Shown here: positions 21,765 to 33,997 of the stretch, one piece after another
Numbering within the stretch: position 1 is the stretch's first letter
How the letters are laid out: every line of letters starts with the position of its first letter
Translations under genes and position numbers: made by a program
Notes under the pieces: generated by a model
Database searches by the model: none
What the model was told of the DNA's origin: nothing
What the model saw: only the letters and a program-made list of their open reading frames with translations
NCBI GenBank assembly: GCA_949130495.1
Contig: OX422216.1
Span: 100,819,967-100,883,966 of the forward strand
Length of the DNA stretch: 64,000 bases
Source: Sambucus nigra
Lineage: Eukaryota > Streptophyta > Magnoliopsida > Dipsacales > Adoxaceae
Direction of reading: 5' to 3'

Positions 21765-24060
21765 TGTAACACCCCGTATTTTTGTACATTTAATATTTAA
21801 TTAATTCGAGAATTTAAATTACTTGTGTATGGTAATTTTAATTGAACTAATTATGGCAAAATATATATTTAAATATTAATCGGGGAGTGAATGGTTAATG
21901 TTTAGGGAAATTTATTTACTAAGTGAATAATAATAATTTAATTACGTCATTTCGAGTATTAATGACGAGGTATACACTTATCCCAACCGGGAGTCGGTAT
22001 AGACTAAATGGGGTGTGAGATAAGGATTTTTATAAATTAATTCGGATGCCAATTCTGAGTGCGCGGTTGAGTCCGGATTTGTCGAGATAGTCAGAAAAGA
22101 GTACTCGGGGGTAGTAATTGGGTCTCGGGGTAATTTTGGGCATAGCCGGGCCCACACGGGGTGAGTTGGGCCACTTTAATTAAGCCCATTAGGTGAAAAA
22201 CGTGATTAAGGGTTTTTAACCTAACGGGGAGATTAGGAAATCAGCAGCCATCACAAATCTAAGCCTAGGGCTTGAGAGGGAAATTGGGGGAAAGCTTAGC
22301 AAAAGCCAAATTGAGGATTTTGGAGCCAAATCGAGGGACTACGCCAACGGAATCAGACACTACGAACACTTGAGGCAAGTGGTTAACTGTTTTGATTCTT
22401 AAAGCATGATAATCAATTCATATCATAGTGATGTGGGTATGAAAATTCGTTTTTGGGTGTAAATGGGTACAAAATGGGGTTTTTGTTTTTGAAATACTTG
22501 AATGAGATTCAAAGTAAGATTTAGATGGGTGATTGATATCTGAATATGTGTTTATGATTTGAATGAGAAATCCAGAAGATAAAAGAGTGGAAATCGAATC
22601 TGGAAATTGGGATTTAAAACAGATAATTAAATTTTATGGCGAAAGACCCATTTCAAAAAAATTATGAGATAATTAGAGAAGTTGATTATCTTAATGGTCT
22701 CTATGGTGAATAGGATGTGTATTAACCATGTGTAGATGATGGGATGATGTAATTAGAGGTTTAAATTATGGTTTAAAAACCTTGAAATTCGTTAATGGTG
22801 GAAAACAGGGGGGAAGAAGAGCTGTAATGAAGGGGTCGATCGATCGATCGGGGGCATCGATCGATCGACGATGGGAAATTCTGGGAAGTTCGGCCTTGGG
22901 TGAAGTATAAGGGGGAATTAATTATAAAATAATTTCCATACAATTATTAGTGGTAAATAATTGTGAAACAAATATTCCTAGCAATTATGGGAGAAAATAA
23001 TTGGGACTAGGATGAATTTAGGTGGGGAATTTAACGGATGAATTTGAGAGATTCTATTCCAAAATAGTGAGGTACGGATCAAGTGAGTGAATCCGGGTAT
23101 ATTGGTCAAGCGACCCCAAGGTAGTGAATTAAGTTTGGAGATAAACTAATTAATTTAGAGTCGGGATATAGACTCGGGGAAATATTTAATTATGGACCAA
23201 GGGGATGAGTCCGGGTATGTTGGAATTATAGGTAAATATAATTGGAAAAATTATGGAAATAAATGTGTGACACATTGTGGGCGAAAAATGTGGGAAAGAA
23301 ATCATGAGATGTAAATTGGACCAAGTGAGCGAGTCCGGGTATGTTGGTTAAGTGACATCAAGGCATTTAATTAATTATAGAGAGAAAGTAATTAGTTTGG
23401 AGTCGGAACATTGACTCGGAAATGTGGAGGTAAGGGCCAAGTGAGAGAGTCCGGGGATAATGGTTGGGTTTCACCAAGTTATTAAATTAATAAATGTGAT
23501 AATTAATTTAATTAGAGACGGATTGTGGACTCGGATATGTGTTGATTAATTAATGTGTAAATTAATTAAATAAAAGTCGGATTGTAGACTCGGGAAGATA
23601 TTAAATTAATGGGTGTAATAGTTAATTTAATTAGAGTTGGACGATAGACTCGGGGAGATATTAAATTAATGGGTGTAATAATTAATTTAATTAGAGTTGG
23701 ACGATAAACTCGGGGAGATATTAAATTAATATGCGTGATAGTTAATTTAATTAGAGTTGGACGATAGACTCGGGGAGATATTAAATTAATATGCGTGATA
23801 GTTAATTTAATTAGAGTTGGACGATAGACTCGGGAAGATATTAAATTAATATGCGTGTTAGTTAATTTAATTAGAGTTGGGTGGTAGATTCGGGGAGATA
23901 TTAAATTAATAGGTGTGTTAATTAATTTAATTGGAGTCGAACCACAGACTCAGGAAATTTCAGGCAGTATACGGGATAATTTGAGTACACGGTAAAGCCG
24001 GAGTTTATATTATATATATACAGTGTAGTGATAGTATATATATATGTGTATATATATTGT
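21765..24060 (+). repeat. LL1 3' LTR, first 2.3 kb only
   Basis: It is collinear with 15792-18037 and then stops inside the AT/GT microsatellite. It has six 60-bp units (23587-23946) against five in the 5' LTR. The part with the inverted-repeat-closed block and the LTR end is missing. Confidence 0.9.
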
Positions 24061-25559
24061 GAAGTAATAATCATGCAACTCATTTATGTGATCATGTCAA
24101 CCCATCGACACTCATACGGAAAAAATACCTCATCCCTCATCATAAGTGAAATAAGCTACACGAGTGTCCCAACCCAAGGCATAATTAAACAAACAATTCT
24201 CAACTAATAGTCTAACAAGTAAAAAATCGCATACTCTTGCAACTATGTCAAGATGCAACTAACTACATAGTTAAAGAATTCAACTTAGCCCAAGCCCTCA
24301 CTCGTGTAACCTGAATAATAAGATACACACAATCTCATTTTAAACAAAATAACATGGCATAATGTTTTTAAATAATATGTCCATAATTGGAATATGTAAT
24401 ATAATCATAAGTCTCGTTAAAGCACACAACTACATCAACCTTTGCGGAACCTTTTACGAGTTTAAAGGTAAATCTTAAGAGTCCCGTATCTAATGGATTT
24501 AAAACTTTCATACACAAAAGAATGGGGGTCACCACGTAGTCACATCATCATCTAGTCACATACCAAACTGTCTAATTAATAAAGTCATTTGAGTCTCAAC
24601 GCTGTGTGATTGCAACAAACTGAATGCATGATCAATTACATTAACCTCCATACAACCTGCTACATCATCTAGGAGAGCGGTCGTAAATCCATTGAAATCC
24701 ACAACCCTAACCGATAGATTCACCTGGAGCTAAATATGGTATGTCTACATATAAAAAATAAAGAACAAGCATATATATGCACACACATACAACATCCGTA
24801 CATATAAATGTCCTTTTATCGTAACTGTGCGAAACTAGTGTGCTATACCTCCCTATTGTACCTAACATATTTATACGTCCTTGGGATAAATCATATATGT
24901 CTTAACTTATATCCTTATAATAGCTCAATAAGATTATCCCCCAAGTGTCCAAATCAAAATCTCTAGTGGAATCCTAAAGGAAAACTCGTGTCTTTAACAT
25001 TTACACAAGACCTCAAATTTCTATTGAAATAAATGCGTATGTGTTAATATTCGATCGTGCATGTAGGAGTATTTTCCCTAAGTCTCTGTCTACATTCGTG
25101 TGTGTTGGGATGCTTTACATCCCCGCGCAGGACCCCTTTTTACAGCCCAAACTAAAAAATGTCTGGACTAAAAGCACAAAACCTTCTTAACTCAATATTT
25201 TTTGCTATAGACCATATTCTAACATTATTCCAACCTTATAATGATCCTCAAAAACTTTAAACATCATATCTAGTTTAAACATGATTTTATTAATCTATGA
25301 TCATTATTAAGGTTAAAATATCAAAATAGGGTTTAAATCATTAATTAAAACATGAAGGTGATTAAGGTTCATAATGATTTCAGGCTTTAATCAATAAGAG
25401 TTCTCTTAAATCATTAAGGTATATTTTAAACACATGATACATCGATCCTACATAGATTTAATATCAACTTAAATAATTTCTAAGTATATAAACATAATAT
25501 TGACATAGGTACAACCCACTAATGCGTCAGATTTAATTTCAAAATAAAATCATCATTGT
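24061..25559. other. 1.5 kb without recognisable feature
   Basis: AT-rich sequence with no ORF above 60 codons, no LTR pair and no similarity that I could see to other parts of the window. Two families of short oligonucleotides (ATATACATATG types) occur. It may be an old LTR in an unknown orientation. Confidence 0.5.
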
Positions 25560-26177
25560 TGTGGTCTAAAATTGGTACTAGGATAATTATATGTCTTAGC
25601 TGAAAAATACAAATAATAAATGACAAGAGATATAGAATAAAATGATTTGAAGCTGAGAAATATGAGAGACAGCGAAGGAGACAAGAGATTTAATGTGGTT
25701 CAGCCCAAATAGTTGCCTACGTACACGGGTGCAAAGTTGATTTGTATTAGGGAAAGGTACAAGCTCACAAGGATATGTTTAAGGTTGAAGTGTATTTAGT
25801 GTTTTTAATGTCCCGATTGAGGGATATAGTGGGATATTTATAGTAGGGGTGAGAAAAAGAAGAGGTGGAGTGCCTTTTTATGCTAAGAGATTACACATTT
25901 TATATTCTTAATGAAAACTAATCATGATCCAGCCTAGGGATTAACCAACATGCCTTTATAAAAGAGACTTTAGATATTCCCACGTGTGCCTAATCTTAGA
26001 TATTATTCCTTGTTGATGGTTGGCCTTTCTGATGGTGGTCGGCCATATTGTCGACCAGTGGGGAATATTTCATCGACGATGATACTGACTTGTGGATAAT
26101 GTTTAATTGAATATATTACAATGAAAGGTGTCATAATTTCATTGGTCCATGTCATACTCTTATTTTAGGGTACAACA
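25560..26177 (-). repeat. Ta2 3' LTR, about 618 bp
   Basis: On the minus strand it starts TGTTGTACCCTAAAATAAG and ends CCAATTTTAGACCACA. It shares the start, the GTGGTTCAGCCCA...CCTACGTACACGGG block and the end with the Ta1 LTR. A G-rich tract precedes it on the minus strand, so this is the 3' LTR of a minus-strand element whose body lies to the right. Confidence 0.75.
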
Positions 26178-26192
26178 AAACCCCCAATACTT
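26178..26192 (-). promoter_or_regulatory. Ta2 polypurine tract
   Basis: The minus strand reads GTATTGGGGGTTT immediately before the LTR start TGTTGTACC. This fits the usual Tat tract and sets the orientation. Confidence 0.65.
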
Positions 26193-26525
26193 CATTCTTT
26201 ATTAGAGTTGTTAGTGTCTAGTGGAATGAAGGGAAATAGTATTAATCGTTGAGTGTTGGTAAGTTTCATGAAAGCTTGGTCATAAGCCTTTTATGGTGGT
26301 TTTGTCATGTTGAGGTATTTGGTCGGTAGTAGATCTCTAAAATTTTGCATTTTAGGGAAATGCTTCTCGAGGTAGTGGCACTTTCGTAAATAAGGGAAAA
26401 AATTATGAAACATTCAGGGGTATATCAGTAATAACGTTAATTGGGTAATGAACCGTCGTCAAATTAGAAACGACAGGTACTTTTAATCATGCCCATTCTG
26501 TGAAACTCGGGATACGTCACTGAGC

Positions 26526-26533
26526 CTATAAAG
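26526..26533 (+). promoter_or_regulatory. Possible TATA box of the Ta2 antisense ORF
   Basis: CTATAAAG stands about 160 bp upstream of the ATG at 26694, followed by a pyrimidine-rich leader. Position and sequence fit a plant TATA box; there is no direct evidence of use. Confidence 0.35.
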
Positions 26534-26693
26534 AGTCATTTCCTTCCTTCATTCATTTCACACTGAATTTTAAAATATCTTTCTTCTCTTTGAAGTCTTT
26601 TCTACCATTTGTGAGAGTTGTGTTCCTTTGTTTCCTTTTCACTATAAGAACTTCTCATTCTTTGTATTTCTTTGGTATTTACTTTCTAAAAAT

Positions 26694-27846
26694 ATGGTTT
26701 TTATGACTGATGAGAGTTCGTCAGAACTTTTTAAGTCCACCCACAGAATCCCATCGTGGGTAAAAACTGAATTATTAATTGGCCCTGTGACTTTTTTACT
26801 TTAGAGGAGGGCCACTGGATACCCACCATATTTCTTACTGAGTGTGTGGTTAATTTTCCCCCCAATTATTATTTCTGGAATTTTGACAATATTTTAATTT
26901 AGTCCTTGCCAAAGTTTTCCCAAATACTTAGAGGGTCATTAATGGGGTTTACTGCATTAATGAACAACACGGGAAAAATATCGAAATAAAAGAGTTGATG
27001 TATTACTATAGCTAGGGTACTGTAATGAGAAGATTTATTATTTGAAGATGACACACTCTAACAGAGATCTTGTCATGAATTTATCTGATTCCAATAACGA
27101 TTATTAGGATCTTGGATTAATCATGAAGGACTGGTAGTTTTCCCCTATTCTTGAGGGTGAGCTGTACAGTGGTCCTAGGTGCACTTAATAGGGTCAAGGC
27201 ATAGGTCGGCATATTCACACACAACTTGGATATTTTCCTTTTTGACCCATGCATTTCATTTTATATCTCACTGTATATTTCAATTTTTTATTTCATAGAG
27301 AAAAGAAAGAAAAAGATCCCTAATACTTCTAAAGTCCATTTTGCTGACTTGGAGATCGTTTTGTTTATCCAGTAAAGGATTGGTGCTGAAAATTATCCTC
27401 GCTTGGATTTCCTCCTTCTTGGCTATTGAAGTTCCATTACTTCCTTTGTTTCCCGACCAATCGAGGATATACCAACAACCTCCATTAGCCTAGACGACCC
27501 TGCTTCCTCGTCTTCAGGTTTTGGTTCTGAGTCTTCCCACCAAGCAAAGAGTAATTTTTCAGCGGAGAGCACTACATCGTGTTGGGAGCCTTTAGATATA
27601 GCTTTAGTGCCGAGAGACATTCCGTCCTTAAATATGGTGAAGAGAAATATTACTAACCTCCTTACTGGTACTACGTCTCCTCCCCTTACAGGCAAAAAGA
27701 TCAAAGTTGGAGGCTTTAGTCAACCTGTCCTTGTGGATATTTCCCATATCAAAGACCAAGAGCCTCAGTACAAGAGGTTAAGGAAGGGTCCAGTTCCATC
27801 TCTAGAGGTTCCTGGAAAGGATCCCTTTAACAAGGGCAAGGGTACC
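26694..27846 (+). pseudogene. Antisense ORF relic of Ta2 (gypsy-type transposon protein-like)
   Basis: The start MVFMTDESSSELFKSTHRIPSWVKTELL, with a later hydrophobic stretch, recalls the extra antisense ORF that Tat/Retand elements carry between integrase and 3' LTR (Pfam putative gypsy type transposon family, from memory). Stops begin 37 codons in. An open piece at 27607-27846 reads MPRDIPSLNMVKRNITNLLTG, followed by a Lys-rich tail. LL2 interrupts it after GTACC at 27846, and the sequence resumes at 57337. Function of this family is unknown. The family assignment is tentative; the location and orientation are the stronger evidence. Confidence 0.45.
27842..27846. repeat. Target duplication of LL2, left copy (GTACC)
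   Basis: GTACC directly precedes the LTR start TGTAATACC and is found again at 57332-57336 directly after the 3' LTR end. Five bases is the usual gypsy duplication. Confidence 0.9.
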
Positions 27847-28278
27847 TGTAATACCCCGCCCCGTTAAACTAATTAAAATATATATGGAGTATATTGTGAG
27901 AAATAATTTGTCGAATTATAATAAATGATTTATTTAATGAAGGATTTTATGTGGATTATAGACTGACTAATTATAAATGAATTAAACTTTATATATGATT
28001 TTATGTGGAAATAAATAATATAGCCGGAACGAGATAAGAGTTGGGATGGATGTGCGAAACCAAGAAAGAGGATTAAGGTTCAAATCCCAATCTCCCATCT
28101 AATTTACTGCTTCCCGAATAAGTGAGAAGGGGATATACACATATATGGTATTAATTATAATAGAATGTATACTTGTCTATCTGTTAAGGGAGAGAACAGT
28201 GTAGAGGGAAAACAAATTCTTAGCTTTATCCCTAACATCGATCAAATGAAAGTCAAGTTTCTCAAACAACAATCACGT

Positions 28279-28314
28279 GTCATTTGAATGACCATTCCAG
28301 TCATTCGAATAACG
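28279..28314. repeat. Two TTCGAA-type palindromes, 21 bp apart
   Basis: GTCATTTGAATGAC (28279-28292) and GTCATTCGAATAAC (about 28300-28313) are imperfect palindromes with centres 21 bp apart. The 3' LTR has one perfect 16-bp palindrome here (54394-54409). Confidence 0.7.
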
Positions 28315-28518
28315 ACCCAGGAAAGTCAGTGTTGCGTCATTGTGGTTGCGTTGTCATCCGTCCATTGGTTAACACCTATTCTGAGTAAGCCTTGGGCCTG
28401 ACTTGGAAATCTAAGTTAGATGCAAAAAACTAGAAAACCTTTGGCTTTGTTGTGTTGTTACTGCCATAATTGTTGTCAACTTTGGGGCCATGAATTTAAG
28501 TAGATCAACAGTTATGAA

Positions 28519-28520
<2 letters not shown>

Positions 28521-28552
<32 letters not shown>
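28521..28552. repeat. (GA)16 microsatellite
   Basis: A pure GA repeat in the LL2 5' LTR; the 3' LTR has only a short GAGAGAGCGAGAG at the equivalent site near 54641. Confidence 0.95.
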
Positions 28553-28555
<3 letters not shown>

Positions 28556-29012
28556 TGAGAAGTTTAAGAAAAAAACTACAACATCAACATTAGATAGTTT
28601 TCTGAGAGCTCACACGTCCCCCTACTGCCTTTTATTTTGAAGAGTTCCAAATCATACACCCACAACAAATACTCAGTGTCCCACTGATTGAGTTAAATGC
28701 TACGAAAAATATAGAAGTTATTGTTGGGGTTTTGATGCGGGTTTTAATGGAGTTTCCTAAAGCTAAACTTTGTGGTGCAAGACAATCCCTTTAAGGCCAC
28801 CTTAGGAGGTGGGGGTTGCCATATCCATTGATCTGTTATGCCATCCATTGATTTGAGCTCCATTTGAGGTGGGATAATATACTCTTACATTTAAGACTCT
28901 ACTGTGATGTATATTATAGTATTGCTACTATTTAATGTTAAGGGTATGATTCTTATGAATAAGAAAGTAAGAAAATATTGTTGTGGGAATTTTTTAATAG
29001 AACTAAATATGT

Positions 29013-29405
29013 ACATTTTTATGGTAATAAAAATGTAAGAAAGTATTATTGTGTGTATTTTCTAATAAAAGTGAGAATGGACATTTTTAGTAATAAAAAT
29101 GTAAGAAAGTATTATTGCGTGTATTTTCTAAAAAACTGAAAGTGGGCATTTTTAATGGTAATAAAAATGTAAGAGATTATTGTCGTGTGTATTTTCTAAT
29201 AAAACTGAAAATTGACATTTTATGCATCTCTAGTAAAAAGGAATAATGAACATTTTTATGGAATAAAAATGTGTGATGATATTATTTTGGTATGCCTTCT
29301 AGTAAAACTAGCAATGGACATTTTTATGGAATAAAAATGTAAGGAAATATTAATTTAGTGTAATTCTAGCAAAGAGAGAAAATGAACATTTTTATGAAAT
29401 AAAAT
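29013..29405. repeat. Array of ACATTTTTAT hairpins in LL2 LTR
   Basis: About six units, each with ACATTTTTAT, a 2- to 5-base loop and ATAAAAATGT, begin near 29013, 29081, 29146, 29250, 29318 and 29386, roughly 60-100 bp apart. The spacer often contains GTGTGTATTTTCTAATAAAA. A further copy is at 29859-29881. The 3' LTR repeats the array (from 55115 to about 55500). Confidence 0.9.
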
Positions 29406-31213
29406 GCGGAATGATGTTGATGTTGTCAAAATATTATGAAATAACTATTTTTAAGTTCCTTCCAAATTGGAAATTTTATGAATAAATGGACATTATCAAG
29501 TCTAAAGAAATTGATATGCATGTTTAGTCCACTTTCTATGCATATAAACTTGTAGTATTTTGATAATAAATATGCGAGCAAGTTTAAATAAAGTCTTGTC
29601 GGGTTTAAGCATGAAATAAGACAAACGAAAATTTGTGGAGCCTAAAATGTAAAAGGTGTTATTTATGTATCAAAGGTATTAAAGTGACAAGTGTGAAAGT
29701 TGGGCAAAAGTATGATATTAAACAAGTGTTAAAATGGCTAATGTGCCTTACATGTTAAGTTGGAAACTTAATAACCATTTTGAGAAATAACACTTGTTAA
29801 GGAACTTAATTGCAAGTTTGGTAAACAAAAGGAAAATTGGTAATTTACTTAAAGTGGAACATTTTTATGGAATAAAAATGTTAAAGAATGTCTTTACACT
29901 AAGCGGGTGAAAATGAATTAAGTCCTAAAGCGTAAATGATCTTAGTATAAATCACATGTGTGTAGATAAGGTACTTAAAGAAGAAAAAAACAATTTTCCA
30001 AGGGTTAGTGGAAAAACGGACAGTTAAGTCCGAGTTTTGTCTTCGGCTGGGTGAAAGCAAACAAGTGGATCAATGTGGATATTTGATAAATGTTAAAACA
30101 CATAAAAGGAACTCGGATGACATCGGGATAAAGAAAGAAGGGCCTGGAGCCCTTAGGTGAAAAGCACTAAAACACTGGCTAGAGCATATGGTGCGCATTG
30201 CCGTCAATGTAGAGCCCGTGTAAGTATGCGATATTAGAAGATTATGATAAATGTTAAATAAAATATGGAACATATCAAGAAATAGGTTTTATGGTAAATT
30301 TGTTTAAATGACCTACCTTTAATGAATGTAATAAATGTTCCGATAAAGTTAAATTGGATAAGTAAATGCGTAAATTTATTAATGTCCATAAAAAAAATAA
30401 AAAAGATTAAAGGGAGCAAAGAAAAGGGGTGCTTAAACAACCTAAGTGGTCAAACCCGTATTTAGCACAAGAATGTGTTGTAAAAAGTATTTATGAAAGG
30501 TAAGTAAGTATTTTCTAACACGACAAGTGTGTGTGTTGAAGTGGTGATTTTAAAATGAGAATACTAAAGTACATCCAAATGAATGAATGGGTTAATTTCT
30601 GGTAAAGGAAAGGTTTATTTTTATAAATTAAGTGAAAGGGGTTTCAAACGTTGAACCGGGTGTGTTAAATAAAATGGGAATGCTATTTATGAATAAAGAA
30701 AGCCTTTAATAAGATTAAGGTCAATTCTTCTGGATAAGTAAGATTTTTGGAAGTAAACGGTTAATACATTGGCATGTGTACTTTTAAAGGTATACATATG
30801 TAGATATATACATATTTTCGTATGCATGTGCTTGTAGAATGTGAGAATTCCTTTCTGCCGTTTGTTTCTAAATTGCTTGTATAAATCTCACTGGGCATAA
30901 GCTCACATCCCCACTTTGTTACGACTGGTTGGGAGAGATTTTGTATTTTGAGAGCGCTATACAGGTAAGTATATTTTATTTATGTTTTATATTAGTAACT
31001 ATGTTTACTTGGACTCCGGTGTGCTTCCCCTGGGTCCCTCACGTAGTTTATCTTGAAATTGGAATTGCATGCTAACAAATGAAATGTTAATAAAAATAAA
31101 AATTGGACTAGTAACATTATCTAGGTTCTTTCGTTGCACCTCACACCTAATGACTCGATTCGGACCGGGTTGACTGACAGGTAATCCATAAATCTGGGTC
31201 GGGTCGTTATAAA

Positions 31214-31231
31214 TGGTTTCAGAGCTCTAGG
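31214..31231 (+). promoter_or_regulatory. LL2 primer binding site
   Basis: TGGTTTCAGAGCTCTAGG follows the LTR end by two bases and matches the initiator tRNA-Met site with one change in the first 12 bases. Confidence 0.85.
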
Positions 31232-33997
31232 TTTAAGGTTCCTTTCGGGTGTGACATGGTAAGGTCGGTAATGGATATTTCGACGTCGGTGTGGTTCGGT
31301 ACGGTCATGCTAACTTGATGACGGTTTAGTTCGTGTCCTCAACGGTAAAGTTTAAGATGTTAAGATGACAAATTTGAATAATTCCTAGTGTCACAGGATT
31401 AGATTGATGGTTATTAATCGCATCAACGTTTCTGATTAGAACGGTAGTAATTTATGGGTGTCCATTCAAGCCTATAGTGGTGACACCGTAGTTGTTAGTG
31501 TGAGGTGCTTTCGTCAATATTTTAATGGCTTAAAATCATGTGAAGTGTTGATGGAATGAGATGATGCCCGTTGGGCAAGTGGCACCAAATTGTGAATAAT
31601 CAATAATGGAGACTGATTATTAGAGTGACATAATTATGTAGTGTGAAATCGTGATTTAAATTATTTGTAGACTTGGGTGGGACACATATGAGAGGTCAAT
31701 ATCGATGTGATAATTTGGCAAATTTGATCCTTAGGGTAACACCGTGATTGATGGTAAATTCAATAAGTATGTAAATTTGTGTGGGGTAACACTTAGGTAT
31801 AGGTACAATCAGTTTCGGTTAGATATGATGCTATCCTTGGGGGTGAGCTCCTTAGTGGCGGTTAGCCGATAAATGTATCGTTAGACGATAAATGTATCAT
31901 ATGGGCCGTGATTAGAAGTACGGGCCATCTATGGTAAGGGGTCATATAAGTGACAATGAGGAGTTGTAGTGGTAAGGGAGTGAACCTTAGGTAACCCTTC
32001 AGAGTAGTGATTGAAGGAGTAATGCAACATTTGATGGATAGGATCTTTAGTGACACCGGTAGTATCCATATAGGTAACGTGTTATTAAGAGTTAGTCCCG
32101 TGGTGAGAAAATATTAGGTCCCTTGGTTGCGAGCATGGGTTTAGTATGTCCCGATTCACGTGCCTTGAATATAGTGAGGATTAAATGATCTTAATGATTG
32201 GGGTAACGTAGGAGTGAACCTAGATAATTATGATGACTTAGCATTAAATAATTAAGTTGTGACACTTTAGAAAAGGACCTCTTGCGGCATTCGTAGGGTG
32301 GGCCTCCTCGTGAGCAATACCCGACGTCCTGTGTCCTACCAGAACCTGAATGATTTTAATTTAGAGTTTGGTGACTGCAGTTTGGCATTGAGAGATAGGA
32401 TCCCTTGTGGCGTTTATAGGCATGGGACTTAGTGTTCATAGGCAGTGCCCGACGTCCCGTATCCTACCAAAATATATAGTTGTGAAAATTAGTAAATTAA
32501 TACATAGTATGAGGTTTACATAGTAAGGCAAATCCGTCATAGTGGTAAAACACTCATTAGAGATTAGGAGGTTGTAAGTTTGTGAAATCATGTTGAAAAG
32601 TCCATTGGATAATATGTACTAAAGTTTATCATGAGAGATGTTAAAGCGAGTGGTAGACATTCCCTTATAAGTGAACTTGAGGTTGTGTAGCGTGTAGCAC
32701 AATGACAATAGTGTCTCCACTTGAAACCTTGGAAATTGTTGTTACATCGAAATTCATGTGGTGATATACATTTTGTAGTGGTAAATTCAATGTTGCTTAG
32801 CATAGGTAATGATATGACTTGTGATTTCTTGTAGTAGACGTATAAGGTGTTTAGAGAAATAATTGAGTTTGACGTCGTCACCCTTGAGTCATTAGTAGTC
32901 ATTGTCGTATTGAAGTTTATATAAGTGATGATGGACCATTGATAATTATAGTATGGTTAGATCATATCGATCTGTGGCACTACCTTGGAGTTAGTGCTAT
33001 AGCTTTATTTATAGGCGTGTGTCAAGATATGACCTTCAATGATAATTTCAAAAATAGGTTGAGCAATGCTAGGTGGTGCACCTGAGAGACTTAGAACACG
33101 ATGATGTTTGTTATGGATTTTAGAAATAGCACTCAGGATGAAGTTTTAGACTTGATTATAGCACCTAAGTGTGCTACCTATATGGGTAGTAATGACTCTG
33201 TTGAGGGATATCATTAGGCATAAGTGATGATTGAAAGTGGGGGTACCATTAGAATGATTATGGTTTGGTATCATGTAGGTTGTACTAGGGTGGTAGGAAT
33301 GGTTCATGTTTGAAACTATGTGATCGTAATGTTCATTTGATGAGAGTGATCTCGAAAACTGAGGCTAACTACCACTTGAAATTTTGGAGGCCTAGTGGTA
33401 ATAGGTCGGTAAATAACGATAAGTGTCAAAAGGAGAAATTTCATCTTAATTTAGGATAGTCATGCTTACCAGTGATGAATAGGTAGCATTAGCCCTAAGG
33501 AGGAAAGTCTAGCGTTTCTACATCTCGAAGGAAATTTGTTGTGTTCCGTCCGTTCGACATGCACGGATGATTATTAAGTAGCACCGTTGGGATTCATAGA
33601 CCAAACTAAGGTACGTGGCAAGGCTAAGGTGCTTAGCAGGTATCGGTAAGGTGTTATCAAATTCGAGTAGACATTGTGGGTTCTCACTTCACGTGGGTCG
33701 AATCATTGTCGAAATTTGATCATTTCCTTTTGGGCATGGCAGTCGCCTGATTTGTTGCATCTATTGTATCTCCTTGATCCCACTAATGGGAAGTTATTGG
33801 TCAACTTTAATTCGAGAGTAGCACTACATAAGCTCAGTAGTGATGCATGTTAAGCCTATGTGGATGACGCGTCACGGTAAGTGAGTGCGCTCTTCTTCCA
33901 ATGCCCTTATTTTACCCCGTTTGCATACGTGCGTGGTCTCGCGTTATTAAATTTAGTTGCATGTATTACTTGATTACTTTAGGTTAACAAGTGGTTA
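31232..33997 (+). other. LL2 internal region, left part, non-coding
   Basis: No gag or pol motif was seen in any frame; the minus-strand frames of 64 and 104 aa (31862-32056, 32588-32902) have no family likeness. It contains a degenerate direct repeat (32276-32473), and a 17-base phrase around CGATAAATGTATC is duplicated near 31866-31902. It ends where sequence shared with the LL3 LTR begins. Confidence 0.65.
32276..32473. repeat. Direct repeat of about 70-80 bp in LL2 internal region
   Basis: Two copies share YCCCTTGYGGCRTTYRTAGG-like starts and end in TGCCCGACGTCCCGTATCCTA-type sequence (near 32318-32343 and 32443-32468). They are separated by about 50 bp. Confidence 0.75.

Larger units (their letters stand above)
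15792..24060 (+). mobile_element. LL1: long-LTR gypsy derivative with gag relic only
   Basis: The 5' LTR is 3.58 kb and the internal part is only about 2.4 kb. The 3' LTR begins at 21765 and is broken off at 24060. The primer site, polypurine tract and gag type place it near Tekay/Del gypsy elements. No protease, RT, RNase H or integrase is seen, so it is non-autonomous, like the large retrotransposon derivatives (LARDs) of plants. The two LTR copies differ at only a few bases per hundred by eye, so the insertion is fairly recent. Confidence 0.85.
27847..31211 (+). repeat. LL2 5' LTR, 3365 bp
   Basis: It starts TGTAATACCCCGCCCCGTTA and ends GGGTCGGGTCGTTATA. It contains two TTYGAA-centred palindromes 21 bp apart (28279-28314), a (GA)n tract, an array of ACATTTTTAT hairpins (29013-29405, plus 29859-29881), and a CTTGTATAAATCTCACTGGG segment near 30878 with a TATAAAT that could be a core promoter. 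The 67- to 68-aa minus-strand frames at 30070-30440 are chance. Confidence 0.9.

Noticed and set aside
33908..33997. TTTTACCCCG near 33912 as the true start of the LL3 5' LTR
   Set aside because: Only a few bases match TGTAATACCCCGC and the next 70 bp have no counterpart in the 3' LTR.
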